A DNA stretch of 6,905 bases from Steroidobacteraceae bacterium (GTDB taxonomy: Bacteria > Pseudomonadota > Gammaproteobacteria > Steroidobacterales > Steroidobacteraceae), in contig JAICKZ010000174.1 in the NCBI GenBank assembly GCA_025927665.1, positions 1 through 6,905 on the forward strand, in the 5' to 3' direction. Made by a program: the position numbers and the translations under genes. Below the pieces are notes generated by a model. It was not told the origin of the DNA. It searched no databases and worked only from the letters and a program-made list of their open reading frames with translations. This document shows, piece after piece, positions 1 to 5,974 of the stretch. Each line of letters starts with the position of its first letter. Within the stretch, counting starts at the first letter, position 1.

Positions 1-2041
1 AGGAACTGGTTACCCATAAAGACCGCGCATGCTTACTTGTAATCTGATCTATCTTAGCGCGCAACATTGCCTCAGATTCTAACGCGGCCCGCAATCCATT
101 TGCATCTTTCAAGTTATTCCAAAGCTCTTGCAACACATGATGAATTAACTTACCCCGAACCTTGGGTGAAATACCTGGTTGCACCGCCTCTGGTGATTTT
201 GCATACAAACGCAATTCAGCCTGCGATTTAAATGCGCAGCGGGATTGCAATTCGAATACGCGCGCTCCTTGCTTGATCAAACCATCTGGATGCGCCGGTA
301 ATTGAATATCGGTTATGGTTTCCAATACCGGCTTGGCAATGACAAGATCTTGTACCAACGTAGATATGTTGGAACGAGGGACAGAATCGATTGATACCAC
401 TGGCCAGTGCAATAAAGAACTGGCACGCAAGTCAAGGTCTTTGTTATGTTGCGGCCAGCTTAATATCACCTCAGTGGCGCTATCTACCAAGCGCTGTAAC
501 TTTTGTTTTGATAATAAAAGACAGGATTCGGCACTCGAATAACTGAGCGCATGCTTGCGTTGCAACTCCATTGGAATAAATGGATCGGGTTCTGGTACAG
601 AGGGCCATTCACCGGCATGCACACCTAAAACCCATAAGGCGTCAAACTGCATGCCAGCGGCGCTTTCAACATCTACAATGTTCAAAGCATAGTCATTGCT
701 TTCGGGTGCGAAACGTACTTGCTGACAAGCGTTACGCAATAATTGCAATGCATCTACGCTATGAACCGCGCCTACTGTTTCATCCAATGCACTGAGTTGT
801 GCGAGTACTTCATAAAATTTATTACGAGTTTGTTGTTCTTCGCTGAATAAAGTTCTGCCTTGAGCCCATCCCATCGTCGATAAAATTCGATTAAAGTGAA
901 TGATCCATTCGCTTGGCAACGCGCGTTGATGCAGTGTCTTTTGCAATGCATCTAGTGATTGCAATGCTTGACCAAGCAATAAACATGATTTGTTTGCAAG
1001 TTGCGCTACTTCATCTACAGTCCATTCGTCGCGGCATTCTTGTCGCATGCTGATATCCAACAACGCTCGCGCATTGACTTCATCTTCGTAGCCAGCAATA
1101 AAGGGTGAGCGAAAAAGTTGTCCCCATATTTCCAAACTATTTTTTTCCTGTATAAGTTGCAGACACAATAGCGCATGATATGCCAATGGATAAGACATCA
1201 AAGGCGAACTGGAAGAGATGGAAAAAGCTGCCGAGTATTCGTACAAACTACTGCGTGATGCTGGCGCTAATATGGAACTGAAAATGCGCCGTATCTGTGT
1301 TGCATTGGAATTTAAGTTAGACGCTACGACACCAATACGTTGCTTGCCTGTTTCAATCTGATATCGAGCCCATCGCGCCGCTGCCTGTAATTCATCATCC
1401 GTATCGTTAAATGAAACAACTTGAGTTGATGAATTGATGCGTGGCATGTCATGTACATGCACAGCACAATGTTCATTCTGCCAATACGCAATCAATTGAG
1501 CGAGTGACGGAGTAATGAAATCAAAGCCAATTAAGTGCAATTCTATTTTTGGAACAAAGGCGCTTTGATGTAGCCAGGTCGGCACTCGCGCCATGTCCAG
1601 CACATTTCGTTGTTGAGTGTAATGAATAAACTCCTTTGACCATTTTGTGAATACTTGTACTTCCTTGCTGTCGTAATGATCAAGCTGTTGCAGCGGTATT
1701 TGGTATTGATGCAATACCTGCCAGCTATGTAATGCTGTACGCGATGCCTGTGCGGGACTCAACAAATTTTGAATGTTACTTTGAGTAACAATGGTTTCCC
1801 AAATCGCTTGAGTTTGCAGGTCATTGAGTAATCGCGGGGCCGAAGAAAATATTTGACGTTGCTGTTTAAAGCTTTCGCTCAACCAGGTATTCAACGTTAA
1901 AATATTGGGAGTCAACCAGGCTTTCTTTCCTTCTTGCTGTGCATGACCTGCATAATCTAATTGCAGACGATGTGCCAGACGCCGCGTTGCAGTGAGCAGC
2001 GTCGCACCGGATTGAATAACTTGATAGAGTTGAGCGTCCAA
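1..2041 (-). CDS. AddB/RecB-like PD-(D/E)XK nuclease family 'probable DNA repair protein' (partial, C-terminus off window)
   Basis: I translated the minus strand codon by codon from 2041 to the left edge and found one open frame of 680 codons with no stop. The N-terminus (ATLLTATRRLAHRL, residues 13-26) and the following LTPNILTLNTWLSESF match the proteobacterial 'probable DNA repair protein' family, which is related to AddB and usually about 850-900 residues long. Later landmarks fit the same family: RIGVVASNL near the middle, SPFIAGYEDE, FDALWVLGVHAGEWP (about 466-480), DPFIPMELQRKHAL (486-499), and the start of the nuclease domain with RCAFKSQAELRLYA (601-614) and RGKLIHHVLQELW (629-641). 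No Walker A motif is visible, so the helicase-like part is probably inactive as a motor. The remaining nuclease motifs (GxID, QxxxY) would lie off the window. The start is TTG at 2041-2039, because an in-frame TAA sits four codons upstream (2053-2051) and this start gives the usual N-terminus. The role is inferred to be DNA end processing or repair in the cytoplasm; substrate and partners are unknown. Confidence 0.88.
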   Translation of the reverse strand, partial: MDAQLYQVIQSGATLLTATRRLAHRLQLDYAGHAQQEGKKAWLTPNILTLNTWLSESFKQQRQIFSSAPRLLNDLQTQAIWETIVTQSNIQNLLSPAQASRTALHSWQVLHQYQIPLQQLDHYDSKEVQVFTKWSKEFIHYTQQRNVLDMARVPTWLHQSAFVPKIELHLIGFDFITPSLAQLIAYWQNEHCAVHVHDMPRINSSTQVVSFNDTDDELQAAARWARYQIETGKQRIGVVASNLNSNATQIRRIFSSILAPASRSSLYEYSAAFSISSSSPLMSYPLAYHALLCLQLIQEKNSLEIWGQLFRSPFIAGYEDEVNARALLDISMRQECRDEWTVDEVAQLANKSCLLLGQALQSLDALQKTLHQRALPSEWIIHFNRILSTMGWAQGRTLFSEEQQTRNKFYEVLAQLSALDETVGAVHSVDALQLLRNACQQVRFAPESNDYALNIVDVESAAGMQFDALWVLGVHAGEWPSVPEPDPFIPMELQRKHALSYSSAESCLLLSKQKLQRLVDSATEVILSWPQHNKDLDLRASSLLHWPVVSIDSVPRSNISTLVQDLVIAKPVLETITDIQLPAHPDGLIKQGARVFELQSRCAFKSQAELRLYAKSPEAVQPGISPKVRGKLIHHVLQELWNNLKDANGLRAALESEAMLRAKIDQITSKHARSLWVTSS

Positions 2042-2049
2042 TGCTTGAG

Positions 2050-2055
2050 ATTATA
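2050..2055 (-). promoter_or_regulatory. consensus -10 hexamer (TATAAT) before the DNA repair gene
   Basis: On the minus strand a perfect TATAAT lies only 8 bases upstream of the TTG start at 2041. Transcription from it would begin at or within a base or two of the start codon, giving a leaderless or nearly leaderless message. No good -35 hexamer is seen at 16-18 bases upstream, so the hexamer could be chance. No convincing Shine-Dalgarno sequence exists in the gap. Confidence 0.35.
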
Positions 2056-2135
2056 CATGCTGTCGCAAGACCAGCGCAGCTCGCTAATTGCCTTATAGCT
2101 TGTCGCAGCGAAGGCGATAATTTTGCGAATGAAGT

Positions 2136-3401
2136 TTAGATTGCCTTCAAAGAAGGCGCAGGTCTCGATACTGGACGACGGCCACTTGAATAGCTATCCA
2201 ATAGCTCCTCCATGCGAGTAAATACCTCATGCAGTACTTCGGCTCGTGGTAAGTGGGTAATGCGAAAGCGATTACGATACGGTACGTTAAAACTTGATCC
2301 AGGTGCAATTAACACATGCTTGTGTTCCAGCAAATCCAGTGCAAATTGCTGATCATCGATTTCTGGCAGTATGTCGCTGCGAATCTCTATAAAATCGTAA
2401 ATAGCTCCACGCGATAAATTGACGTCAAGATACTTGCTCTTACGAATGTTGTCGTGAATAGCTTGGCGACTTTCAAACAGACGTCCACCTGAACGCAACA
2501 ATTCTTTGATGCTTTGATAGCCACCCAGCGCAGTCTGCACTGCCCATTGTCCTGGAACGTTGGCGCACAATCGTAATGATGACAACAGCTCCATTGCGCT
2601 TATATAGTCACGCGCATGTTTCACGTCACCGGTGAATACCGCCCAGCCTACGCGATAACCACAAGCGCGATACACTTTCGATAACCCTGAGAGGGTTACG
2701 CATAATGAGTTGTGGACCAACGTCGCCATCGGTGTGAAAGCCACATCGTCGTATAAAATCTGATCATAAATTTCATCGGAATACACAACCAAGTGATGCT
2801 TCTCAGCTAATTTGGCAATCGCTTCCAATGTAGGACGAGGATACACAGCACCGGTTGGATTATTGGGATTGATGACGACAATGGCGCGAGTACGACTGGT
2901 GATCAACGCCTGAATGTCTTTGACATCCGGTACAAAATTATTTTCTGGTCGACACGGGTAATGGACAGCACGACCACGATTGAGATTTACTGCCGCCGTC
3001 CACAACGGATAATCAGGGCTGGGGACTAATACTTCATCATCCGTGTTCAATAGGCCACGCAAGGTGAGATCAATCAACTCGCTCACACCATTACCAATGA
3101 ACACTTCTTCGACACTGATATCACGCACACCGCGACTTTGTTGCAGCATCACCACCGCTTCGCGTGCTGGAAAAATACCTTTTTGATGGCAATAACCTTC
3201 ACTGGCGCGTAAATTTTCAATGATAGCCAGTCGCATGGTTTCCGGCGTACGGAAGCCAAAAGCACCGGGGTTGCCGATATTCAACGAAATAATTTCGTAG
3301 CCCTGTCTTTCCATCTCCTGAGCACGTCGAAAAAGCCTGCCACGAATTTCATATTTAACGTTTGCAAGCCCCGAACTTGGGCGAATGGTTTGTGCGGACA
3401 T
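2136..3401 (-). CDS. alaA: alanine transaminase AlaA (class I/II PLP-dependent aminotransferase)
   Basis: The 421-residue product closely matches E. coli AlaA (YfbQ, about 405 residues) along its length. Shared stretches include SLNIGNPGAFGF (39-50), EVFIGNGVSELI (99-110), VPSPDYPLWTAAV (126-138), NPNNPTGAVY (178-187), YSDEIYDQILYDD (207-219), RLCANVPGQWAVQTALGGYQ (277-296) and a C-terminal RITHLP. K242 in SGLSK is the predicted Schiff-base lysine. N181, D209, Y212 and R250 are the expected cofactor contacts, and R380 is the expected carboxylate-binding arginine. The known reaction of the family is pyruvate plus glutamate to alanine plus 2-oxoglutarate, in the cytoplasm. The ATG at 3401 gives the usual N-terminus, with only a weak SD (GGTG) before it. 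The last ~17 residues (rich in R, P and S) extend past the E. coli end. Upstream lies an intrinsic terminator that may control expression. The downstream nuclease gene is on the same strand. Confidence 0.93.
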   Translation of the reverse strand: MSAQTIRPSSGLANVKYEIRGRLFRRAQEMERQGYEIISLNIGNPGAFGFRTPETMRLAIIENLRASEGYCHQKGIFPAREAVVMLQQSRGVRDISVEEVFIGNGVSELIDLTLRGLLNTDDEVLVPSPDYPLWTAAVNLNRGRAVHYPCRPENNFVPDVKDIQALITSRTRAIVVINPNNPTGAVYPRPTLEAIAKLAEKHHLVVYSDEIYDQILYDDVAFTPMATLVHNSLCVTLSGLSKVYRACGYRVGWAVFTGDVKHARDYISAMELLSSLRLCANVPGQWAVQTALGGYQSIKELLRSGGRLFESRQAIHDNIRKSKYLDVNLSRGAIYDFIEIRSDILPEIDDQQFALDLLEHKHVLIAPGSSFNVPYRNRFRITHLPRAEVLHEVFTRMEELLDSYSSGRRPVSRPAPSLKAI

Positions 3402-3454
3402 GACAACACCGAACTAATTGACAGTGGTTGTGGAGACTAGCAAAGAATTAACTG

Positions 3455-3470
3455 GTTGCCGAGTGGCAAC
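3455..3470. repeat. short hairpin in the alaA leader
   Basis: A perfect 6-bp inverted repeat (GTTGCC and GGCAAC) with a four-base loop lies between the terminator and the alaA start. No T run follows on either strand, so it is not a terminator. It may be an mRNA 5'-end structure or chance. Confidence 0.3.
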
Positions 3471-3496
3471 TCACACAATAAGCAGCAAAAGCAATG

Positions 3497-3530
3497 AAAA
3501 AAAACCAGTCTGTGTTTTCGCACAGACTGG
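3497..3530 (-). terminator. strong intrinsic terminator (minus strand), ~95 nt before alaA
   Basis: A perfect 10-bp inverted repeat (CCAGTCTGTG at 3505-3514, CACAGACTGG at 3521-3530) flanks a 6-base loop. Read on the minus strand it is followed at once by eight T residues (3504-3497). This is a textbook Rho-independent terminator. On the plus strand there is no T run after the stem, so it works in one direction only. It points toward alaA, whose start is at 3401. It therefore ends a transcript begun to its right (about 3530-3880), as an attenuator in the alaA leader, as the end of a small RNA, or as the end of an unrecognised minus-strand gene. Confidence 0.87.
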
Positions 3531-3600
3531 CTCCGCGAGCGGGACAGCTACTCGATTAACTAGTGGGGCTCCAGCAGTGACCATGCTCGCAGCCGATCAA
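3497..3600 (-). promoter_or_regulatory. structured RNA leader or small RNA candidate ending at the terminator
   Basis: Just upstream of the terminator on the minus strand a second stem can form. Bases 3594-3585 (GGCTGCGAGC) pair with 3540-3529 (GCTCGCGGAGCC) through 10 base pairs with a two-base bulge. Its last two bases (3530-3529) are also the first two of the terminator stem, so the two helices compete slightly at their junction. An alternative pairing of CAC/CTGG (within 3580-3572) with CCAG/GTG of the terminator's first arm can be drawn as a weak antiterminator. I do not recognise a known riboswitch, 6S RNA, RNase P RNA or tRNA here. Three GGA motifs are present on the minus strand, too few to claim a CsrA-binding RNA. 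Either an alaA attenuator or a stand-alone sRNA fits. Confidence 0.4.
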
Positions 3601-3649
3601 TCTCCAACTAACATCAGGACAAAATATTAACCTCGCAACACAATTACTT

Positions 3650-3684
3650 ATCGATTAGGGCTCGCTGACTCTTAATTAATCGAT
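3650..3684. repeat. 8-bp inverted repeat ATCGATTA/TAATCGAT
   Basis: Perfect half-sites at 3650-3657 and 3677-3684 are separated by 19 bases in the AT-rich divergent intergenic region. The distance between half-site centres is 27 bases, between two and three helical turns. It could be a regulator-binding site, but no regulator is known and the half-sites contain the common palindrome ATCGAT. Confidence 0.25.
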
Positions 3685-3729
3685 TTGATTTATCATGGGC
3701 TAGGTGCCCTCGGTTGATTTTTCGGTTCA

Positions 3730-3758
3730 TTGCCGAATAAAAAATAGCTGTATAGTAT
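3730..3758 (+). promoter_or_regulatory. candidate sigma-70 promoter for the plus-strand genes
   Basis: TTGCCG (3730-3735) and TAGTAT (3753-3758) are spaced by exactly 17 bases, each matching the consensus at four of six positions. An overlapping TATAGT (3751-3756) is a better -10 but with a 15-base spacer. The spacer is AT-rich. It would drive the 42-residue ORF at 3771 and the porin gene. It is assigned from pattern only. Confidence 0.4.
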
Positions 3759-3770
3759 AGAAAGGGAGCA

Positions 3771-3899
3771 ATGCAACCTGTGCTCGAGCTGACAATACAA
3801 ACCATGATCGCGAACAGCATCAAAACGTATTTATCACTTTCAATAAATCGACCATTCCCGGATATGTGGCAAGAAATAGCCAAACGGAGATGGGCTTGA
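3771..3899 (+). CDS. possible 42-residue upstream ORF overlapping the porin start
   Basis: An ATG at 3771, 12 bases after the candidate promoter, is preceded by AAAGGGAGCA. This is SD-like, although its GGGAG core is only two bases from the ATG. The frame runs 42 codons to a TGA at 3897-3899. The product (starts MQPVLELTIQTM, ends EIAKRRWA) has no signal peptide, membrane segment or family I recognise. Its stop overlaps a TTG at 3896 that is in frame with the porin, as TTGA, the layout seen in translationally coupled genes. It may be a small protein, a coupling or leader ORF, or simply untranslated 5' UTR. The case is weak because the sequence is short and unfamiliar. Confidence 0.25.
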   Translation: MQPVLELTIQTMIANSIKTYLSLSINRPFPDMWQEIAKRRWA

Positions 3900-4618
3900 T
3901 TTCTATCTGCAACTCATTGCGTTATCAATGCATTGTTGCTTTGCTGCTGTTAAGCGAGCAATGCTTTGCTGGTGGTCTGCCAGTGGGAGGTTCCGCGTCG
4001 TGGGTAAGTGACTACGTGGTGTACGGTGTCTCGCAAACTTTTAATAAGCCGGCGATTCAAGCGGACCTACATGTTCGCCCCAACAATGAATGGAGTACAG
4101 GTATATGGGCATCGACTGTGCATGTTTCGCCCAATACCACTTCAACGGAATTGAGTTTTATCCTTAATCATTTGTGGACTATTAATCAAGACCTGAACAT
4201 CGTCGCTTCAGGCGCTCGCTATCAATATCTCGATAGCTCGCACATAACGACTTACAACTACGATGAAATCAGTTTGGCACTGCATTGGGCCGACACCCTC
4301 TATGCAAGAGTCGCCTGGTCCCCTGATTACGAACTACGCTATCCAATTTATGTACTGAAGAATCAACAAATTCTGACCATGGAAGGTGGCTATCATTATC
4401 CCTTTCCCTATCTTATCGACCTGCAAGTGGGTCTCGGATATTATGCGCCTCTGTCACAAAGTGATGGCAGGTATGCTTATGGCAGCGCGGGAATCAGCCG
4501 TCATTTCGGATCGTTTCATATAGAAGTGAATTACTTCTGGATGCAGGCAGAACATCGAATGTTTAGTCCGTGGCCTGCCGCAAGTCCATGGGTAGCAAGT
4601 CTCTCATGGAGATTTTAA
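3890..4618 (+). CDS. TorF-family putative outer-membrane porin
   Basis: The N-terminal half carries the family signature GSASWVSDYVVYGVSQT, followed by KPAIQADL and TGIWASTVH, typical of the proteobacterial TorF/'gcw_chp' family of 220-250 residue beta-barrel proteins. A signal peptide is clear: a short basic region (SLRYQ), a hydrophobic core (CIVALLLL) and likely cleavage after CFA before GG (residue 27 counting from this ATG). The chain ends in SLSWRF; a terminal Phe on an aromatic-rich strand is usual for outer-membrane barrels. Alternating hydrophobic and polar strands fill the rest. The start is uncertain. GTG at 3866 gives a longer N-terminus. ATG at 3890 has no well-placed SD. TTG at 3896 has GGAG six bases upstream and still leaves a full signal peptide. 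Substrate and role are unknown. It lies 94 bases before the sigma gene on the same strand. Confidence 0.85.
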   Translation: MGLISICNSLRYQCIVALLLLSEQCFAGGLPVGGSASWVSDYVVYGVSQTFNKPAIQADLHVRPNNEWSTGIWASTVHVSPNTTSTELSFILNHLWTINQDLNIVASGARYQYLDSSHITTYNYDEISLALHWADTLYARVAWSPDYELRYPIYVLKNQQILTMEGGYHYPFPYLIDLQVGLGYYAPLSQSDGRYAYGSAGISRHFGSFHIEVNYFWMQAEHRMFSPWPAASPWVASLSWRF

Positions 4619-4712
4619 CGGTCTCGTGAACCTGACACTGCAAGCATGGTACAAAGTTCCAGATTGTATATATTTTGCCTTTATTCCAGTATGCGCATTA
4701 AGTAAACCAGAT

Positions 4713-5285
4713 ATGGATGATCAAACCTCTAATACGTCGCGTAATGACACTGATCAAGTGTTGTTATCACGTGTGATGACACATGATCGCGACGCATTCC
4801 GTGAGCTATATCTTGTCTATCACCGGCGGCTCTCACGCTTTCTACTGCGATTGACGCGTCGACACGATCTGATCGAGGAAATCATCAACGATACCTTATG
4901 GGTGGTATGGAAACAGGCAGCGGGGTTTCGTAATGAATCACAGGTTTCAACCTGGATTATGGGCATTGCCTACCGTCAGACATTGAAGGCATTACGGCAA
5001 CGCTACCCTGTCAACGAAAGCAATCTTGTAGATATTGATGAGGCAGCCTTGATCGCACCTGATTCCAGTTCTGTAAATGAAACTCAGGAATGGATTATGC
5101 AAGGCTTAAAGCAGTTGTCACTGGAACAACGATTGGTGCTTGAATTTGCTTACGATATGGGTCATTCATGTGAGGAAATCTCGGAAATTATGAGCTGTCC
5201 AGTTAATACTGTAAAAACCCGTTTGTTTCACGCACGCCGTAAGCTGCGGGAAATTTTGCCTGAACTAGCCGGCTCTACTGAGTAA
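4713..5285 (+). CDS. ECF-type RNA polymerase sigma-70 family factor
   Basis: The 190-residue product has the two-domain ECF layout. Region 2 covers roughly residues 16-96, with HDRDAFRELYLVYHRRL, then HDLIEEIINDTLWVVWKQA and STWIMGIAYRQTLKALRQR for -10 recognition. Region 4 covers about 128-180, with LKQLSLEQRLVLEFAYDMGHSCEEISEIM followed by the helix-turn-helix part CPVNTVKTRLFHARRKLREI for -35 recognition. It directs core RNA polymerase to a specific promoter set. The anti-sigma gene follows 7 bases later, as expected for a paired regulator. I chose the ATG at 4713 because it begins just before region 2. A GTG at 4626 would add 29 residues that resemble no sigma N-terminus. The SD is weak for both. 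No autoregulated promoter can be confirmed. Confidence 0.92.
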   Translation: MDDQTSNTSRNDTDQVLLSRVMTHDRDAFRELYLVYHRRLSRFLLRLTRRHDLIEEIINDTLWVVWKQAAGFRNESQVSTWIMGIAYRQTLKALRQRYPVNESNLVDIDEAALIAPDSSSVNETQEWIMQGLKQLSLEQRLVLEFAYDMGHSCEEISEIMSCPVNTVKTRLFHARRKLREILPELAGSTE

Positions 5286-5292
5286 TGTTGCC

Positions 5293-5958
5293 ATGACTAA
5301 TCATGTAGTTGAATTAATACCTTGGTATGTCAATGGCCGCTTATCGCCTGAGGATAGGATGCGTCTGTCGGCACATTTACAGGATTGCTCACGATGCAAT
5401 CGAGAATTGAATCTGCAGCGACAAATATACGCTGCCGTCAATACTTCTGGCAAAGTTGAAATTGCACCACAACCCTCATTCAATAAGTTATGGAATCGAA
5501 TTGTTACCGAAGAAACCGAATCTGAGACTGCGCTGCTACAACCACGTCAATCTAACGGTGTTTCAATGGCAATTAAGCAATTAATGCAGTGGATTGGTTC
5601 TCGGTGGATGCCGTTCACGTTGGTGGTTCAAACTGTGGGCATTGCAATGTTGGTGCTTGTCATTATCACTCATGCAAGTAATCGCAATGAGAATACTGCA
5701 AACCTATACCGAACGGTTACTAGTAGCGCTCCCAGTTCGGGCACCGTTATTCATGTGGTATTTGATGATGCAACCAGATTGGTTGACATTAAGGACATTT
5801 TATTACGATCTGGTTTACAAGTTGTTACAGGTCCGACCCTCGCCGGAGTGTATGCCTTAAGCCCGGCGGGGAAGCAAGCCGATTTTGACGCTCAAACAGC
5901 GGTACGGGCGTTACGCGATGACCCGCGCGTGCGTTTTGCAGAATTGTCGCATCAGTGA
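5293..5958 (+). CDS. membrane-anchored zinc-finger anti-sigma factor with a periplasmic domain
   Basis: The 221-residue product has three parts. Residues 1-45 form a zinc-binding anti-sigma (ZAS) domain with HLQDCSRC, giving H28, C32 and C35, plus H4 as the likely fourth ligand. This domain is known to clamp ECF sigma factors in the cytoplasm. One membrane helix follows at about 107-127 (PFTLVVQTVGIAMLVLVIIT). The outer part (about 151-217) has VIHVVFDDATRLVDIKDILL, then GPTLAGVYALSP, then LRDDPRVRFAE. This alternating strand/helix pattern resembles inhibitor I9-type and subtilase prodomain-like modules. The gene starts 7 bases after the sigma stop with no clear SD, suggesting translational coupling. 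It presumably holds the upstream sigma factor inactive until a periplasmic signal arrives. The next gene is a protease, which may act on this protein or compete for it; that link is inference. Confidence 0.88.
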   Translation: MTNHVVELIPWYVNGRLSPEDRMRLSAHLQDCSRCNRELNLQRQIYAAVNTSGKVEIAPQPSFNKLWNRIVTEETESETALLQPRQSNGVSMAIKQLMQWIGSRWMPFTLVVQTVGIAMLVLVIITHASNRNENTANLYRTVTSSAPSSGTVIHVVFDDATRLVDIKDILLRSGLQVVTGPTLAGVYALSPAGKQADFDAQTAVRALRDDPRVRFAELSHQ

Positions 5959-5974
5959 TAGATAGTGATTAACA

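Noticed and set aside
315..795. Two plus-strand frames (315-542 and 580-795)
   Set aside because: They are shadows on the opposite strand of the intact 680-codon repair-protein frame, which shows clear family motifs through this stretch.
3529..3600. A tRNA-like end (GAGCCA) on the minus strand near the terminator
   Set aside because: There is no T-loop (TTCGA) consensus and no cloverleaf can be drawn.
3418..3630. Plus-strand 70-codon frame
   Set aside because: It begins at a TTG with no SD, runs across the terminator stem and its A tract, and has low-complexity S/T/K content. RNA structure explains the region better.
3718..3745. Hairpin TTCGG/CCGAA flanked by T and A runs
   Set aside because: The stem is only 5 bp and no T run follows it on the plus strand. 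It overlaps the candidate -35 element, so a terminator call is not justified.
3644..3883. Minus-strand 79-codon frame with a hydrophobic stretch (YVLMLFAIMVCIVSSS)
   Set aside because: It starts at TTG without an SD, lies antisense to the candidate plus-strand promoter and porin start, ends about 115 bases before the terminator, and resembles no family I know. It is the only alternative client for that terminator, so it is not fully excluded.
4628..4652. GAAC followed 17 bases later by GTAC, as a possible ECF autoregulatory promoter
   Set aside because: The match is too short to separate from chance, and no second copy with the same spacing was found before another gene in the window.
4626..4712. 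GTG start adding 29 residues to the sigma factor
   Set aside because: The added residues (rich in aromatic and Cys) do not look like a sigma N-terminus, and no SD supports the GTG. It remains possible but less likely than ATG 4713.
5301..5483. Minus-strand 60-codon frame within the anti-sigma gene, and a plus-strand shadow frame at 5594-5860
   Set aside because: Both overlap the anti-sigma coding frame, which has a recognisable zinc motif, membrane helix and C-terminal domain.
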